Below are positions 36,421-47,960 of a stretch of DNA of 64,000 bases, piece by piece. The notes under the pieces are model-generated. The model did no database searches, was not told the origin of the DNA, and saw only the letters and a list, made by a program, of their open reading frames with translations. Position 1 is the first letter of the stretch; the number at the start of each line of letters is the position of its first letter. A program made the translations under genes and the position numbers. Origin of the DNA: Kryptolebias marmoratus (Eukaryota > Chordata > Actinopteri > Cyprinodontiformes > Rivulidae); NCBI RefSeq assembly GCF_001649575.2, contig NC_051445.1, positions 27,480,216-27,544,215 of the forward strand. The letters run 5' to 3'.

Positions 36421-37254
36421 TTTTATCTTCAGTCCACTCATGGTCAAAAATACTTTCTGTAAAAGAACTGTAGTCCCAGAGAACAAGTTAAAGATGTCCG
36501 AAACAAAACATCTTGTAGCTTTTCCTTCAGAGGCACAACCTCACTCTGTAGTTTAAATAATAACCATCAGAATTGGACTCACTCTGGCTATTTCAGTCCC
36601 TGATTGTGACAGGCTGAAACCCCTGCTATTATATCATCAAAAAATGTTAAGACTTCGATTATCATGCTGTGATGGGAAGCACTGTTATTAAAGCTGACAT
36701 TCAAACACATTTTCTGCCTCAGTAAGAGTCAGTGTAACAAAATGATCTTAACTGGGAACAGATTCTCAGTCTAATTGGGCATTTCGTGCACTCATTAGCA
36801 AAAGTGCTACTTGAGCAGGCACCTTTATTCTGAAGCCACTTGATATGAATCACAGCATAAGCCACTGACTCTATCTCTAGAGAGTTGCATCTGAATGAAA
36901 ATATTGTGTCTATCAGAGGAAGGTTTTCTCATGTCCTCATTTCTTTATTCAAGTACCAGAACAGTTGGCACTGATGTTCTTGATATACCTGATGTGGATT
37001 ATTTAGAATTTTGGGGTTTTTGTTCCTTACATGGAGAACAGAAGTTAAAATAAAGTGGTGTTATGAGTACAAAAGTAGATAAGCCTAGCTTTCAACCATC
37101 TCCACCCAGAAAACAAGTAGAAAGCTCATAATTCATACAGTCACATCTGACTTAATCTGACTGCCTTTATTAAGGTTACAAACAGACCTGGACATATTTG
37201 TTTGTACCCTTTTGTTAAAGAAAGAAAAAAAAATGTCACTAAAATAACTTCTTT

Positions 37255-37340
37255 TTATCCATCCATTTTCTTTACCCACTTTGTCTTTTCTGGGTCACAA
37301 GGGGAGCAGATGCCCATCTCCAACTCCAGGTCACTGAAAT
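37255..37340. repeat. fish repeat tail fragment (ATCCATCCATTTTCTTTACC)
   Basis: The phrase ATCCATCCATTTTCTTTACC followed by TTTTCTGGGTCACAAGGGG is the antisense of the widespread 'AAAGAAAATGGATGGATGG' repeat end found at 37862-38005. Confidence 0.55.
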
Positions 37341-37477
37341 AACTAGAAACTGACAAAAGTAATTAAAGGAAGAAAAAAAAATCCCTAAAATTAACTAATG
37401 AAAAATCAGTCATTGCTTTTGAGTTTTGGTTGAACAGAATTATTTAAAAAAAAAAAACAAAAAACAAATTAATAAAA

Positions 37478-37860
37478 TTGGCCTTGACAAAAAGGATGGT
37501 ACCGTTAACTAATATTTTGTTGCACAAACTTTTAAGGCAATCAAGTTCTTTCTGTAACTCTCTCTGAGACTTCTGCACCTGTTCACAGGTATATTGTCCC
37601 ACTCCTCCTGAACAAACTGCTCCATCTGTCTCAGGTTTAAAGGGTTCCTTCTCCAGACTTCATGTTCAAGCTCATGCCACATATTTGGAAAAGTCCAATG
37701 TTTTGTTTTGAGGCACTCTTGGTGTTTTTAACTGTCTTTTTGGTCATTATCCTGTTGGGGGACCCATGACCTGCACCAGAGACCAAACTTTCTAACACTG
37801 AGCAGTACATTTCACTCCAGAATGCCTTGATTGTCTTGAGATTACTTTGTACCCTGCATA
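37478..37860 (-). mobile_element. Tc1-like transposase fragment, antisense (another family)
   Basis: CTGTAACTCTCTCTGAGACTT, CAGGTATATTGTCCCACTCC, TGCTCCATCTGTCTCAGGTT, GGTCATTATCCTGTTGGGGG and TTGATTGTCTTGAGATTACT are antisense words of a distinct fish Tc1-like transposase. The block ends at ACCCTGCATAGATTA and is joined to another repeat. Confidence 0.65.
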
Positions 37861-37861
37861 G

Positions 37862-38005
37862 ATTAAAGATTAGATATAGAGATGGACTTGCAACCTGTCT
37901 AGGGTGTTCCTGTCTCTTGCATAATGACAGTAGGAGACAGACATCAGTTCCCTGCTTTTCCTGGAAAGGAAAAGTGGGTAAAGAAAATGGATGGATAGAT
38001 GGGTT
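37862..38005 (+). repeat. common fish repeat end (GATGGACTTGCAACCTGTCT...)
   Basis: GATGGACTTGCAACCTGTCT, then AGGGTGTTCCTGTCTCTTGC, and the end AAAGAAAATGGATGGATAG form a pattern also seen at 46590-46745. Confidence 0.6.
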
Positions 38006-38049
38006 GTCTACATTATGATTTATATGTGACCACATCAGATTCCAGTGTG

Positions 38050-39145
38050 AACAGCCTATGGTAAGATGGCCGACAGGTGCAAATGTGCAGCAAACCAGCT
38101 AAACGAACAACATATGGTGGATCAAACTGCTAACGGTTAAACGTGCCACAAACACATAACTAAAAACAAATGTAAAGAAAAAAATGCAGCAAAAGACAAA
38201 TGTTGCAATCACACAAAACAAACAGAAGCAAAAGACAATATGCTGCAAAAACCAAAATCACCAGCAAGTATGTAAAGATGGAATCTTACTCCAAAAAACG
38301 GAACTACTTGTTTCATTAGACTAGACAAATAAGAAACACCTAATTGAATGTGATTTAAAAGCATTTTATATTTGTTATTAATATTTTTCTGAAAAATTAA
38401 AAAGTTTTTTGACTCAATAGCTTCCAGATCTTGAGACAAGGTAATAAAACATAATGTTGAATTGTTTCATTGGGTGGATGCGTCTTATCAGTCCAGTCTA
38501 GAGAAAGAATTCAACATTATTTTCCATGACCGTATTTTCATAAAAAATTTGAATAAAATTTTAAAATGTTTTAAATCAGATAAAATTAGGTGTGTCTTCT
38601 TTGTCCAGTCTAATGAAACAATTGAATTCAATCTTCATCAGAAGTTCTCATGACATGGAGGTTATTAATTCTTATTTTTTAAGTGTCATTAGTTGGGTAA
38701 CTTGTTTATGGTCCCAAAGTGAACCACTTTGTTTAGGAGGTGGGAGAAACCCAGAGGTCTTTTTTTAATTTTTTATTAGGAAAACACAGAGGTCTCACAG
38801 CCAGCACCAAGTCAAACAGCAGGAAGACACCGCAGAGTCCACCTCGAGTCCCCCTGGTGGTCTGGTGCACTTCCGTTTTGTGGAATAAGTTTCCATATGT
38901 TTTCTTCCTTGCTGGGTTTTTGGTGTTTGTTAGTATTTTTTTGTTTTTTGCAGCATATTTCCTTTTGCTTTGTGATTGCAGCATTTTTCTTTTGCAGCAT
39001 TTGCTCTTTGTATCTGTTTTTTGTGTTTATGTGTTTGGAGTTTACATCATTCATGTGTTTGTGGCGTATTTCCTGTTTGGAATTCATTACACAAATTGCT
39101 GTTTGTTTAATTGGTTGCTGCGCATTTGCACCTGTCAGCCACTGT
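38050..39145. repeat. large imperfect foldback made of two family C copies
   Basis: The left arm (38050-38450, minus orientation) and right arm (38560-39145, plus orientation) share the same words in inverse order: GGAGTAAG/GGAATAAG, CTTGCTGG, TTTTGCAGCATATT, CTTTTGC, and GCACATTTGCACCTGTC/GCGCATTTGCACCTGTC at the outer ends. Nearer the centre they share CACCTAATT and GTCTAATGAAACAA. The left arm lacks the middle block that carries CCCCTGGTGGTCTGGTGCAC. A third copy lies at 56000-56520. Confidence 0.75.
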
Positions 39146-39529
39146 ACTATGACCCTGATTTGACCCACATGCACAGAAAAAGACATCATGACACAAACGC
39201 TGTGTTTACAGGAGTAAATGTCAATGCTATTCAGTGTGTGTATTGTTGTGCAGTCAGAGGCAACAGATATATCTGCCATTCTTGGTTCATCCAATGTTAA
39301 CTGCCTACTCTGGCCCTAAATTGCATTTTTGGAATGGAAGCAAAGTACTAAAGGTAGAGAGAAAGAACCTCAAGTATCGATTCCATTGCATTACTATCAA
39401 TACAATCTGACACAAACATTGGTAAGACAATATCAATATTTGGATCGATTCATACAACCCTACTCCAGTAATAAATAGAAGTCCAATAAAAGTTAGATAA
39501 AATATAGCATTAACATTCAGAGTGAGGTC

Positions 39530-39690
39530 GCTCTCAAAAACATCAAATATGTATTTGATTTAGGACCAGGGTCTGGTTGGAAAAAATGGATTTTTGACAT
39601 TCAGAGAGCTATAAAAATCAGAAATGGGTCACATATGAGAAAAAAAAAATCTGATTTGGGCCACTTTTACCTGAAGTGTGAATGTAGCCT
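39530..39690. mobile_element. non-autonomous DNA transposon family D, copy 1
   Basis: AAATATGTATTTGATTTAGG, GGGTCACATATGAG, AATCTGATTTGGGCCACTTTT and GAAGTGTGAATGTAGCC match 42420-42655. Confidence 0.6.
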
Positions 39691-39714
39691 CAGAGGACTA
39701 AGCCTTTAAAAAGC

Positions 39715-40500
39715 ATTTTAGAGAGGCTGAAACTCTTAGAAGTAAAGATGAGCAGAGGTTTACCAGTTTGTGAAAACCTGCAACTAAAAATATTGAAACA
39801 CTTTCAGAATAATGTTCCTCGCCAAAAAATTGGAAAGACTCTGAATATCCCATCACCTATATTTCATATTGTATTGTAATGGACAGATAGGACTCAGAAA
39901 TCATTGTCTGTATACACAGTTCTTTGTGTCATCCACAAATTCTGGTTAAGGCTCTATCGAGTTAAAAAGAAGCCAGATGCAATGTGGATAAGTGCTCCAT
40001 GATCACAGAGGTCAAAATTTGAAATTTTTTTTTATAACCATAGATGCAAGTCCTCCATACTAAAGAGGAGACCAGTTATCAGTGCATAGTTCAAAAGCCT
40101 GCTTCTTGATGGTAAGGGGGTGCATTAGTTCCTCTGGCATGAGCAGCTTACACATCTGGAAAGGCACCATCAATGCAAAAAATATATATACAGATTTTAG
40201 AACAACATGTTCTCATCCAGCAAAACCTCTGCAAAGAGGAGCTGGTCTCCTCAGTTCTTAGACTTTTACAAACTGTTGTCAAAAAAGAGGGGATGTTTGA
40301 CAGTAGGAAACATGGGCCTATCCCTATTTTTTTATTATTTTTTACCTATTTTATTTAAAAAAAAATGTCTTAGTTTAAACATTTGATATGTTCACTATGT
40401 TCCACTGTAAATAAAAAAAAATGTTCATGAGATTTGCAAATCATTGTGATATCTTTTTATTTACATTTTACACAATGTCCCAACATTTTAAGAATTGGGG
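39715..40500. mobile_element. second Kolobok-like copy, left end missing
   Basis: It aligns to 14070-14840: AGAAGTAAAGATGAGCAGAG, AGAATAATGTTCCTC, CCATCACCTATATTTCATAT and GACTTTTACAAACTGTTGTC. The right end has ATGAGATTTGCAAATCATTG and TTTACATTTTACACAATGTC. The left ~280 bp present in the first copy is absent. Confidence 0.65.
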
Positions 40501-40997
40501 TAAAAAATTTGAGCCTTTTTTCCATTGTCCATTTGGTCTAGCTCCATCAAGCACAGAAATGTTTGCACTTCCTCATAGTATCACAGTGTTAGTTTACATG
40601 TTGCCATTTTAATGGGTATATTTTTTTTAAAAAGTAAAAAACAAAAATGAATACTGTGTTTGAGAGGTTTTAAAAATGGTGGGTTCCTTGTCAAGGGGAC
40701 ACTCTAGAGATTGAGTCACTCTCTGGCTAATCAATGGCCCTAACATCAAATCTTCAGCTTGTCTCGGCTCGTTTGGAACCTTGGCAGAGTAGGTTCCAAG
40801 AAGCTAGCTGAAAGTGGGCGAGGCCACTCAATGTAAAGGCTCTTAACCCACACTGTGTCGATCAGAGTAGGGCTGAATCAACCCCATTATTTTGTTCCAT
40901 TCTCTGTTCACTGTTTAATGAAGGTGAAAACAAAGACATTTTGATTTTGTTCCCCTTACTGTAACTGTACCAAAAATGTATTGAACTGGGATTTTTG

Positions 40998-41440
40998 TGT
41001 ATTGTTTCACCCTAAACTGTTCTACATGTCTCCCTCTCATTCACACATGTGAAATCTGTCTTCTTTCTACTGACTTTAATTCCTCTTCTCACCAGAGCAT
41101 ACCTCCACCTCTCCAGACTCTCTTCCACCTGCTCCCTATTCTCACTATAGATCTCAGTGTTGTCTGCAAACATCATAGTCCATGGGGACTTATGCCTGAC
41201 TTCAGTTGTCAAACTGTCCACCAAACAAACAAGACAGGCCTCAGAGCTGATCTATGATGTAATCCCATCCCCATTTTGAACTCATCTGTTCATCCTACCA
41301 CACATCTCCCCACTGTCCTTGTCCTTGTACACGGTCTGCACTACCCTCACAGACCACATCTGATTTCCTTATACAGAACCACAGTTCCTCTCTTAGACCC
41401 CGTTCTCCTGCTTTCTCTAGTTCCATAAAGATGCAGTGCA
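40998..41440 (-). mobile_element. LINE reverse transcriptase fragment (FADD region)
   Basis: The minus strand reads EKAGERGLREELWFC (about 41330-41400) and, in an open segment 41224-41012, MVDSLTTEVRHKSPWTMMFA, DNTEIYSEN, EESLERWRYAL and KTDFTCVNERE. MMFADN stands where active enzymes have FADD, so the second catalytic Asp is Asn. Frameshifts separate the two parts. It is the same LINE family as 55385-55850, whose fragment lies directly downstream in the protein. Confidence 0.8.
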
Positions 41441-41889
41441 TCTCCTGTCTTTCTCTAAATGTCTCCATCAACACTCATAGCAAACTAGAGCTACATAGCT
41501 TTGTAACATTAACAAACACTGCAAGAGTTATCTTCTTCTTTGTCCAAACATGGTGGCACACCATGCTAGTTACTTTGGTTACAACACTGTATGCAAGTTG
41601 TCACAGACAGATGGTTTAGTTTGACAGATAAGAACAAACTGATGATAATCTGTATGACCCAACCCTATACATTCTCTCTTTTTAAGGATTACATCTAAAA
41701 AAAAAAACATCATGTTTCTAAATCAAACACAGGCACTGTGAAATTGTTGTGCTAAACATAGCTTAGCTTGTACAGATGACTTGTTAAGATACTGTCACTG
41801 AAACTGATTGGCAAAGAATCTGTTGATTTTTAGTGTTGGGCAAAGTTTATTGGGTTCATGCTTTTATATAATCATTCTAATATGTTTAG

Positions 41890-42110
41890 TAGGGCTGCAT
41901 AATATTAAAACTTTATTGCTATTGCAATATTAATGTGTGCAATATGAACATTCTGATGGATTGTAATAGACTGCAGAAACAAACTAAGTACAATAATGTG
42001 AAATACTTGGAAATTAGTTCTGACAGAACAGGGTATACATAATACAGACACTCCTGCTTCACTGTCTAAAGTGCAGGTCTTATTGCACATTTTATATTTT
42101 TTGCTGAGAT
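41890..42110. repeat. fish 'GGGCTGCATAATATT' repeat
   Basis: AGGGCTGCATAATATTAAAA, TTGCTATTGCAATATTAATG and TGTGCAATATGAACATTC are characteristic of a common fish DNA-transposon end. Only one end is clear. Confidence 0.45.
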
Positions 42111-42419
42111 TAAATTGTCTGTGTGGTTGTTCACATTAGAACAACTATCAGACTTCAGTGGGAACAGTCTACAGCCTTAAAGTGCTCAGAAGAAGAAGTG
42201 ACATTGCACTCAGCACGCTGTTTGCCGAGGTCGAAAAACAGCCTCGTTATGACAAGACCACTCAAGTTTAGCTTATACAGAACTGTCACCCCTAATACTA
42301 ATTGAGTCCAAAACTGCACTCTTGTTCCACTGACTAGTTCCATCAGCAGTTACCAGCATACTTGTTTCTTCTCATATTTACATTTGATCTTGCCTAATCT
42401 GGCACAGACTTGTGATGTC

Positions 42420-42985
42420 TGTCACATTTCAATGACGTAAAAGGAGAATGAAATGCGACATGACCAACTCGGGCCACTCTGAAAAAAATCAGATATGTAT
42501 TCGATTTAGGAGCACGTATAAAAGTGACCTGGGCTTGATTTGAAAAAATCTCATTTGTCATGTTCAGAGTGTCTTAAAAAAATCTGATACAGGTCACATA
42601 TAGGCAACAAAAAGTTGGATTCTTGTCACTTTTGCCTGCAGTGTGAATGTAACTGAAGATTTGTAGCCATCCTTCCTGAGTCCATCTTGTTTTTCCAACA
42701 GCCTGGCCTACTGCCTTCCCAAGTAGCTGCATATGGCCCTGCAAAAATCTTCTCTACAAGTCCATAAGATACTCGTGCAGATGGCGAACGACTTGTCACT
42801 GTCTCCTTGGTCATCCCCACAGTACCCACACTCCATTTCTGAGGGCTCGGAAAAAGAAGAACATGTTGCAAATTTGCCCCGAAGCGAGATGACATACTGT
42901 AAAGTGAGCAGAAAAAATGCTGCAGCAGGGCATCCCGTTCCATTAGCCCTGAACACATAAGCACGCATTTTCCCACCTCAACGAA
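42420..42985. mobile_element. non-autonomous DNA transposon family D, copy 2 with attached internal block
   Basis: AAATCAGATATGTATTCGAT, TTAGGAGCACGTATAAAAGT, GTCACTTTTGCCTGCAGTGT and GTGAATGTAAC form the terminal part. 42660-42985 is moderately GC-rich and may be its interior. Several overlapping ORFs there (for example 42733-42960 on +) have no recognised family. Confidence 0.45.
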
Positions 42986-42999
42986 AACATGTCCTACTA

Positions 43000-44630
43000 A
43001 TACAGCAGAGATTAGGTGCTCACTGTGCTGTTGTTATTAAAGGCAAAGGGCAGAATTGAGGTCTTTACAAACTGCAGACACAAATCGCCTTACCCCTTTT
43101 CCCTCCAACTTCCTTTCTATACCCGAAGTGTCTTGTCACATCCTTTCCACTGAGACACACTGACACTCAGGTGGTCCAGTTCGGTTAGCATGACACACCG
43201 TCATTAATAAACCTTAGACACATGCACTAAATCTTCTCTGATTCAGATCTAATCTACACATACACATACACTGCCATGTCTGCACATCTCGTACAGTGTT
43301 ATGTGTGTGTGCTGTGTGCCTGGAGGGTACCGTTCATACTCATCCATAGACACACACATCCACACACAGAGAGATGCTAACAGAAGGGCTGTATCCAAAG
43401 CAAGGGAGTAAAGGAGATTGGGATCAGGGATGCGGGACAAAAGGAGCACCAGTCTCACTCTTCCCCTTACCTTCCAAGAGGAAACAGCTCACCTGGATGT
43501 CTCTGAAGAGCAGACAGAACGCATTCAGGCCAACCTCTCTCCCTGCAAACCAGCTCAAAACATCTCCCTCCCTCTTTCTCTCTCTTTCTCCCTCTCTCTC
43601 TCACACACACACAACTCACACTCTCTCCCTTCCCTCCCTCTACAAGCTGGAAATGACAAGATTGTACTATAAGCAGAGGGGGGATAGAAATCCAAGGCGG
43701 CGAGAGGTATTAGGTCAAATGGCCTGGGAGACTGTGAGCTAGCGGCTACAACTGGATGCAGGTGGGGGTGGGGGTAGGGATGGGTGCGCTGCAGCAGTCA
43801 GCTAAGATAAAAAGAGCTTTTTCGCACAGACTGTCTTTAAACTCAGGAGGCCCCTGTTCTGCTTTGAAATGGTACAGCCCAGAGGAGTTTAAGGAAGCAA
43901 ACTGCCTCTACAGCAGTAGCAGCAGCTATCAGTTAACTTTACAGTGATGCAGCCACAACATGATCCTGTGTCCATCTGAGATCAGCAACACTAAGTGAAG
44001 ATGAGCTGTACAGGTAACTGGGCCATCAGACCTTATTTGAAGGGTTGGTGTCCGGCCAAGCTGAAGCTTTCGCTGTTGCTTTAAGAAGCTGCAATAAGAC
44101 AGAAAATAATCTGCAGGAACAAAAGAATCTCCAGGATTAATGTTCCTTCTTCAGGGCAAATATCCAGCGTTGTAAAAATGTAGGCCATTAAAAACTTTTT
44201 ACTTCCTCAACTTTCCAAAGAAAACTTAATTATGTTTGGTCTGATGTAATAAAGGTCGAAACACAAGTAATTAAATCCTTTTAAAATAAGATTTCAGGTT
44301 TTGCGGTAATAATAGCACTCATCCTTACTCTTCATGTTTACCTACATCTCAAGGATAAAAGACACTTTTTGAGGACTAAATGTTCATATTTTGGACAGCG
44401 AAGACAGATGACAGTTTCAGATGTGGGGAAGGGTACCATTTATGTGATAAAAGAAAGACCGACTTTGAACAGAGTCAGAGGTCGAAGGTTTCAGTTTCCG
44501 AAGCCCACAATGGAGTATTAAGCTTGATATTCCATCATTTTTCACCCTAATTCTCACCTTCATGAATGTGGCCAAAACAACTGCTGTGAATGAGGCTTAC
44601 AAAGACCCTAATGAACTTGGAACTCGACAC
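43000..44630. other. unique-looking stretch with a CT/CA tract
   Basis: No exon recognised. 43556-43645 is a CCCTCTTTCTCTCTC pyrimidine tract passing into CACACACACA, i.e. a purine/GT tract on the cdk14 coding strand. GC content rises around 43684-43790. It might be regulatory, but nothing proves it. Confidence 0.4.
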
Positions 44631-44639
44631 CTTCCTTTT

Positions 44640-44750
44640 TAAATGACACAGCTCCTTGGATAAGAAGCAAAAAGTCTTCAGCTACAGAAAAAAAGTCCAG
44701 TTGCCTTGTTTTGTAAACTCCTAGGATTTGTCATGTCCTGACTGACTAAG
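44640..44750 (+). repeat. dispersed repeat family B copy, interrupted by a LINE
   Basis: GCTCCTTGGATAAGAAGCAA, AAAGTCTTCAGCTACAG, AGTCCAGTTGCCTTGTT and CTCCTAGGATTTGTCATG, then CTGACTGACTAAG. It resumes after the LINE at 45143 with AATGTACACAGACATAA. Confidence 0.7.
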
Positions 44751-45130
44751 ACTAAGCGGCTGAAATGAGTTTCCTCCGCAGGGTGTCTGGGCTCTCCCTT
44801 AGAGATAGGGTGAGAAACTCGGTCATCCGGGAGGGACTCAGAGTAGAGCCGCTGCTTCTCCACGTCAAGAGGAGCCAGTTGAGGTGGCTCGGGCATCTGG
44901 TGAGGATGCCTCCTGGACGCCTCCCTGGTGAGGTGTTCTGGGCACGTCCCACCGGGGGGAGGCCCAGAGGAAGACCAATGACACGCTGGGGGGACTATGT
45001 TTCTCGGCTGGCCTGGGAACGCCTTGGGATTCCCCTGGAGCAGCTGGCCCAAGTGGCTGGGGAGAGGGAAGTCTGGGTCTCCCTGCTTAGGCTGCTGCCC
45101 CCGCGACCCGACCAGCGGGGGATGGATGGA
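44751..45130 (+). mobile_element. young 5'-truncated non-LTR retrotransposon (reverse transcriptase C-terminus)
   Basis: The 380-bp insertion is bounded by perfect 12-bp duplications TGACTGACTAAG (44739-44750 and 45131-45142). It encodes an uninterrupted C-terminus beginning AAEMSFLRRVSGLSLRDRVR, through KRSQLRWLGHLVRMPPGRLP, RWGDYVSRLAWERLG and ending LLPPRPDQRG. The GATGGATGGA tail is the usual 3' end. GC content is clearly above the surroundings. Intact frame and perfect duplication point to recent insertion. Clade (possibly Rex1-like) is not certain. Confidence 0.9.
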
Positions 45131-45227
45131 TGACTGACTAAGAATGTACACAGACATAAAAACTAACTTTATTTCAACTTCACTGTCAGTCTTAGGACTT
45201 TGATTTGCTTTTTATCCAAGGGACTTC

Positions 45228-45300
45228 AACTCACTTCAGTTTATTTATTTACTGTAAAGTGTCAATTCACAACAAAAGACATCTCAGGGAACTATACAAA
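45228..45300 (-). repeat. antisense LINE 3' end (L2/Maui-like tail)
   Basis: TTCAGTTTATTTATTTACTG, GTGTCAATTCACAACAAAAG and ACATCTCAGGGAACTATACA are the reverse of the familiar CCTTGAGA...TTGTGAATTGGC...AAATAAACTGAA tail. Confidence 0.6.
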
Positions 45301-46245
45301 AAGGGCTTACACACAGTTCTGCTTAAAACCTATGCAATGAATGAATGGTGGGATGAAAACATCCTCAAGAACAACTTCCTTCTGCAGTCTAGGCATAATT
45401 TAATGATCTGTGTATTTTCCAGCATGAAGGAGCATTGGGACATATAGGAAAATTGATAACAAAGTGAGTTGAAAATCAGAACATTAAAGTATTTGGACTC
45501 TGTAAATCTTAACCTCATTGAGAACATGGAGAGTTGTAAAATAATATGTCAGTCCAGCTATTTCCAGTCAGATATCTGGCTCTGTCACCTTGTACGTGTG
45601 GTTTATGTGCACTCCATAACAAGTGTGGAACTGCAGAGCACTCTGATAAGGACAGTGAATATAAACTATAATACTTATTTTTGATTAACTTTTACTTACT
45701 CTCTTTTAAACAAAGAATTAAAGCATTAAAAATGGAAGTACTGCTAGAGCATCTTAATATCATTTACAAGAGAAAAAACACGTTTTTGTTTGTCACAGTA
45801 AATGAATAATACTGGCATTCTACGTTGTCTGGCAATATGGGCCTACTGTGGGTAATTAGCCTAATGTTGTCTTGTTAGCTAAAAGCCCAGTACTGTAAAA
45901 TAATTTTGCTAAATAATTTTTTAAAATATCAAATAAGCCACTTGTGAATAAAGCAAATCTTTGTGCATTTTTTGGATTTGATTAATCTAGCACAACTGTT
46001 AAGTTTGAAATAGGCCACTAGCCTTCCCCCTGGTGAACTTACAGTTGTGTAGAACCATGACAGACAGCATTGCACAGTTAGCACTGTTGAGTCACAGCAG
46101 GAAGGACCTGCCTCTCAACCGGGCTCTGTCTGCGTGAAGTGTTCATGTTATTTCTATGGTTGTGGTACTGGATTTTCTTAGGGTACTCTGGTTTTGCCCC
46201 GCAATTTAAAAACATGCTCTATAAGTTTGTTTGAGGTTTTAAATT
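45300..46245. other. no feature recognised (cdk14 intron)
   Basis: AT-rich sequence with no transposon ends, exons or RNA genes that I can identify. Confidence 0.45.
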
Positions 46246-46251
46246 GACTTT

Positions 46252-46571
46252 GGGGATGGCTGTGGCTCAGTGGTTAGAGCAGTCATCCTCCAATGAAACA
46301 GTTGGAGGATCAATTCCACCAGTATGCTACAAGTCAAAGTGTCCCTGGGTAAGACACTGAACACCTCATTGCCTCCGATGTCTGCCCCATTGGTGTATGA
46401 ATGCGATCTAAAACACTGATTAGACTCCATAGGAGGATTTAGTCAGATTAGCTGTGTAGAGATGTAGTAGAGTGCTGTATGAATGTGAGGATGGATGAAT
46501 GAGGGCAGATTGTATTGTAAAGCACTTTGAGTGGTTGGCTAGAAAGGTGCTATATAAATACAGTCCATTTA
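46252..46571 (+). mobile_element. tRNA-derived SINE
   Basis: The head GGGGATGGCTGTGGCTCAGT carries an A-box-like TGGCTCAGTGGTTAGAGC. About 45 bp on, GGATCAATTCCACC is a decayed B box. The body has CTGGGTAAGACACTGAACAC and CCCATTGGTGTATGAATG. The 3' end reads AAGCACTTTGAGTGGTTGGC, then GCTATATAAATACAGTCC. It is about 320 bp long. A second, antisense 3' part lies at 58998-59190. It is pol III-derived and not a functional tRNA gene. Confidence 0.85.
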
Positions 46572-46589
46572 CTTTAGGAGTGAGTGTGC

Positions 46590-46745
46590 ATGTGTGATGG
46601 TTGTGTATCTTGTTTGTGTTAGTCCTATGATGGACTGATGACATATTCAGGGTGTACCCCCGCCTCTCTCCCATTAACGTCAAGAAAGTAGACACCAGGT
46701 CCCTGTGCAACTGAGCAGGAAAATCAGTTACAAAAAAATGAACAG
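46590..46745 (+). repeat. common fish repeat end
   Basis: CCTATGATGGACTGATGACA, TTCAGGGTGTACCCCCGCC, TCTCTCCCATTAACGTCAAG and CTGAGCAGGAAAATCAGTTA match the widespread 'GACCTGTCCAGGGTGTACC' fish repeat. Confidence 0.6.
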
Positions 46746-47559
46746 ACTAGCAAGATTAAAAACATAATTGTAGAAATTATATCCCTCAACAAGTCAAATG
46801 GTTTGGATTGTGTAAAGGCTCAGAAGCATGGGCAAAACTGCAAATATTGTTTGTTGTGTGGAGGTGTTGATATCAAAATAATACTATAGTTCTGATGTCA
46901 GAATGTATTGTCGTTATTCCAGAAACATCAGCAGAGCTGCTGTTCTCATTTGGTGAGAAATGAGAACAGGCTTCAGGCCTGACCACATGCAGTCAAACCA
47001 CCTAAACCTATTCAAAATGTGATATAACCAAATGTGAACTTTATGCTAACACAAATATTTAAATTGGCTTTGTCTTTCTTCTTTTGTAAACTTGTTAAAA
47101 GACTTGCAAGTCAAGCCAGAGGAAAAGAAAACACTTAGTAAATACAGACAAACAAGGAAACAAGTTGCGGCAGAAATTTTGAAATATGATTGAAGCAGCA
47201 ATGATTGAGATGTATGGGAAAGATTTTTCTTTGTTTGTTTTTAATGCTTTTAAGAATTCACCAGCTGTAGAAACTAGACAAAAATGAGTAACTGTCACTG
47301 GCAATACCAGGACTAGCTGCTTGTTGTAATACTTGCTTTTTCTTTCAGAAATGCTCCACGCAGAAATGTAAAGATACATTATGTTGAGGAAAATTTGAGA
47401 GAAAACCAACAGTCTTATAGCAGTTAGAGATACACCGAGTGACAGAAAACAAAAATACCTACGTCTTGATGTATAAACTATGTAAGAAGTGTAAAGATTA
47501 TGAACATAACTGGTTTGTTTGCAGAAATTTTGTAAAATTTAGACACCATCACACTAAGT

Positions 47560-47960
47560 TTCCCATTCTGCAGTGAAATTTCAAAAAGCCATCAATCTTC
47601 AAATGTAATTGTGTGAAAATCATTAAAGATATGAAAATGTCAATTCAGTCATGTACAGTCCAACTTTCTGTGACCTGTTTGATCTTTGAATGATGTTTCC
47701 ACTGTGAAATCTGTCTGAGAAAGAGGGCTGGGTTTTATTATCATTTCACCAAAATTTTATTGTTATCTATGAGGACATTTACTTATTTTTCTAAACTTTC
47801 AGCAACATTGTATGATGTTTGGCTACCAAATGTGATAGCACAATATTACAGATTGAGCTGCATGTGTTGATGTTTGTTTTATACCAGGTTTTTCTAAAGC
47901 AGGAGGAGAAGAAGCAAATCAAAAATCTTAATGTAAATAGAAGAATAATGGCTGAATGGT
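47560..47960 (+). repeat. dispersed repeat family E, copy 1
   Basis: AAAGATATGAAAATGTCAAT, TCAGTCATGTACAGTCCAAC, GAGGGCTGGGTTTTATTATC, TATTGTTATCTATGAGGAC and AATAGAAGAATAATGGCTG match 59600-59970 in the same order. Confidence 0.65.

Noticed and set aside
38740..39300. 186-codon plus-strand ORF and its 160-codon antisense partner
   Set aside because: Both fall on repeat family C; the hydrophobic or lysine-rich composition comes from T-rich DNA.
42626..42976. Overlapping ORFs on both strands
   Set aside because: Mutually exclusive frames over a transposon-like block; no known domain, and composition explains the lack of stops.
43374..43742. 122-codon ORF over a CT/CA tract
   Set aside because: Low-complexity SLSLSHTH repeats; no gene evidence.
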